Shown here one piece after another: positions 52,279-52,497 of a DNA stretch of 52,497 nt (positions are counted from its first letter, which is position 1; every line of letters starts with the position of its first letter). Both the position numbers and the translations under genes were made by a program. The notes beneath the pieces are model-generated. The model was not told the DNA's origin, searched no databases, and saw only the letters and a program-made list of their open reading frames with translations. The DNA lies in assembly GCA_964569295.1 (NCBI GenBank), contig CAZMVU010000009.1, positions 1 through 52,497 of the forward strand, given 5' to 3'. This stretch comes from CAZMVU01 sp964569295 (GTDB taxonomy: Bacteria > Hydrogenedentota > Hydrogenedentia > Hydrogenedentales > JAGMZX01).

Positions 52279-52497
52279 GGAGGCATCTCCTTGCGTGTGT
52301 GTATTACCTTGGCTTCAGGCGATGATATCAACGTGAACATCACAAAACACAACCATGGCCGGAACACGCTTGGTTCGCCAGTCCAACACCTGGGCCGTTG
52401 GCCCATACGCGTTAACTTAAGGATACAGCCCTGACAGTACCGCCTTGCATCATCACTTGAGCAAACAAAGGGACTGTCCTCGCGAGTCCCCGAGCAG
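52279..52497. other. Right end of the window, upstream of the sulfatase
   Basis: 219 bp without a gene. A hairpin GGGACT (52470-52475) with AGTCCC (52485-52490) lies near the edge. Confidence 0.5.

Noticed and set aside
52470..52490. Hairpin GGGACT/AGTCCC near the right edge as a mobile-element end
   Set aside because: Only one short stem is visible and no partner end or transposase is in the window.
1..52497. tRNA, rRNA, insertion sequences, integrases, riboswitches
   Set aside because: Read through on both strands without finding a convincing tRNA arm pattern, rRNA stretch, transposase or integrase frame; a covariance search could still find a small RNA.

Overview
The window looks like part of a draft scaffold (it contains two runs of exactly 100 Ns) from a GC-rich, Gram-negative, probably uncultured heterotrophic bacterium. 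An outer membrane is implied by many lipobox signals, an RND efflux set and a Tat-exported sulfatase. The mix of sulfatase, GH38 mannosidase, BNR-repeat protein, ThuA-like protein and PKD/HYR-repeat surface proteins resembles Planctomycetota/Verrucomicrobiota/Lentisphaerota/Hydrogenedentota-type genomes. That placement is inference from gene content; no rRNA or tRNA gene was recognised.

Layout. 1-11.5 kb is mostly minus strand: a subtilisin-like protease cut by the left edge, a ThuA-like secreted protein, an NCS2/AzgA-type purine permease, a glycerol-1-phosphate-dehydrogenase-like enzyme, and a 1316-residue lipoprotein joining four PKD domains, a PqaA-like alpha/beta-hydrolase domain and a C45 (penicillin acyltransferase-like) domain that lacks its cysteine. 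12.1-20.3 kb is an efflux operon with one adaptor lipoprotein and two different RND pumps, followed by a heme-binding (Tll0287-like) lipoprotein and an unrecognised lipoprotein. 21.8-22.4 kb holds both assembly gaps and the first array of a GC-rich short tandem repeat. 22.4-28.9 kb carries a GH38 alpha-mannosidase, a BNR_4-type protein, a YtrA-type GntR regulator and an RraA-family protein, then a decayed C-terminal remnant of a type II NADH dehydrogenase.

29.3-35.4 kb is the classic core block rpsF-ssb-rpsR-DUF2232-rplI-dnaB, followed by dapA. A second array of the same tandem repeat lies between convergent dapA and a UDP-glucuronate decarboxylase gene. 37-43.4 kb holds RNase D, an S41 protease, MsrB, a membrane-anchored hydrolase and a PrpD-family protein. 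43.5-50.8 kb is a surface-sugar neighbourhood: a 49-residue DUF5989 membrane peptide, a DegT aminotransferase, and a HisH/HisF/N-acetyl-sugar amidotransferase trio followed by a WbpA-like UDP-sugar dehydrogenase. It is interrupted by a MagIII-like glycosylase and a small NTF2-like secreted protein. The right end is a Tat-exported sulfatase.

The least ordinary items are the two related repeat arrays, the PKD-PqaA-C45 fusion without a nucleophile, the RND pump with a large hydrophobic insertion, the amidino-sugar module and the NADH dehydrogenase remnant.
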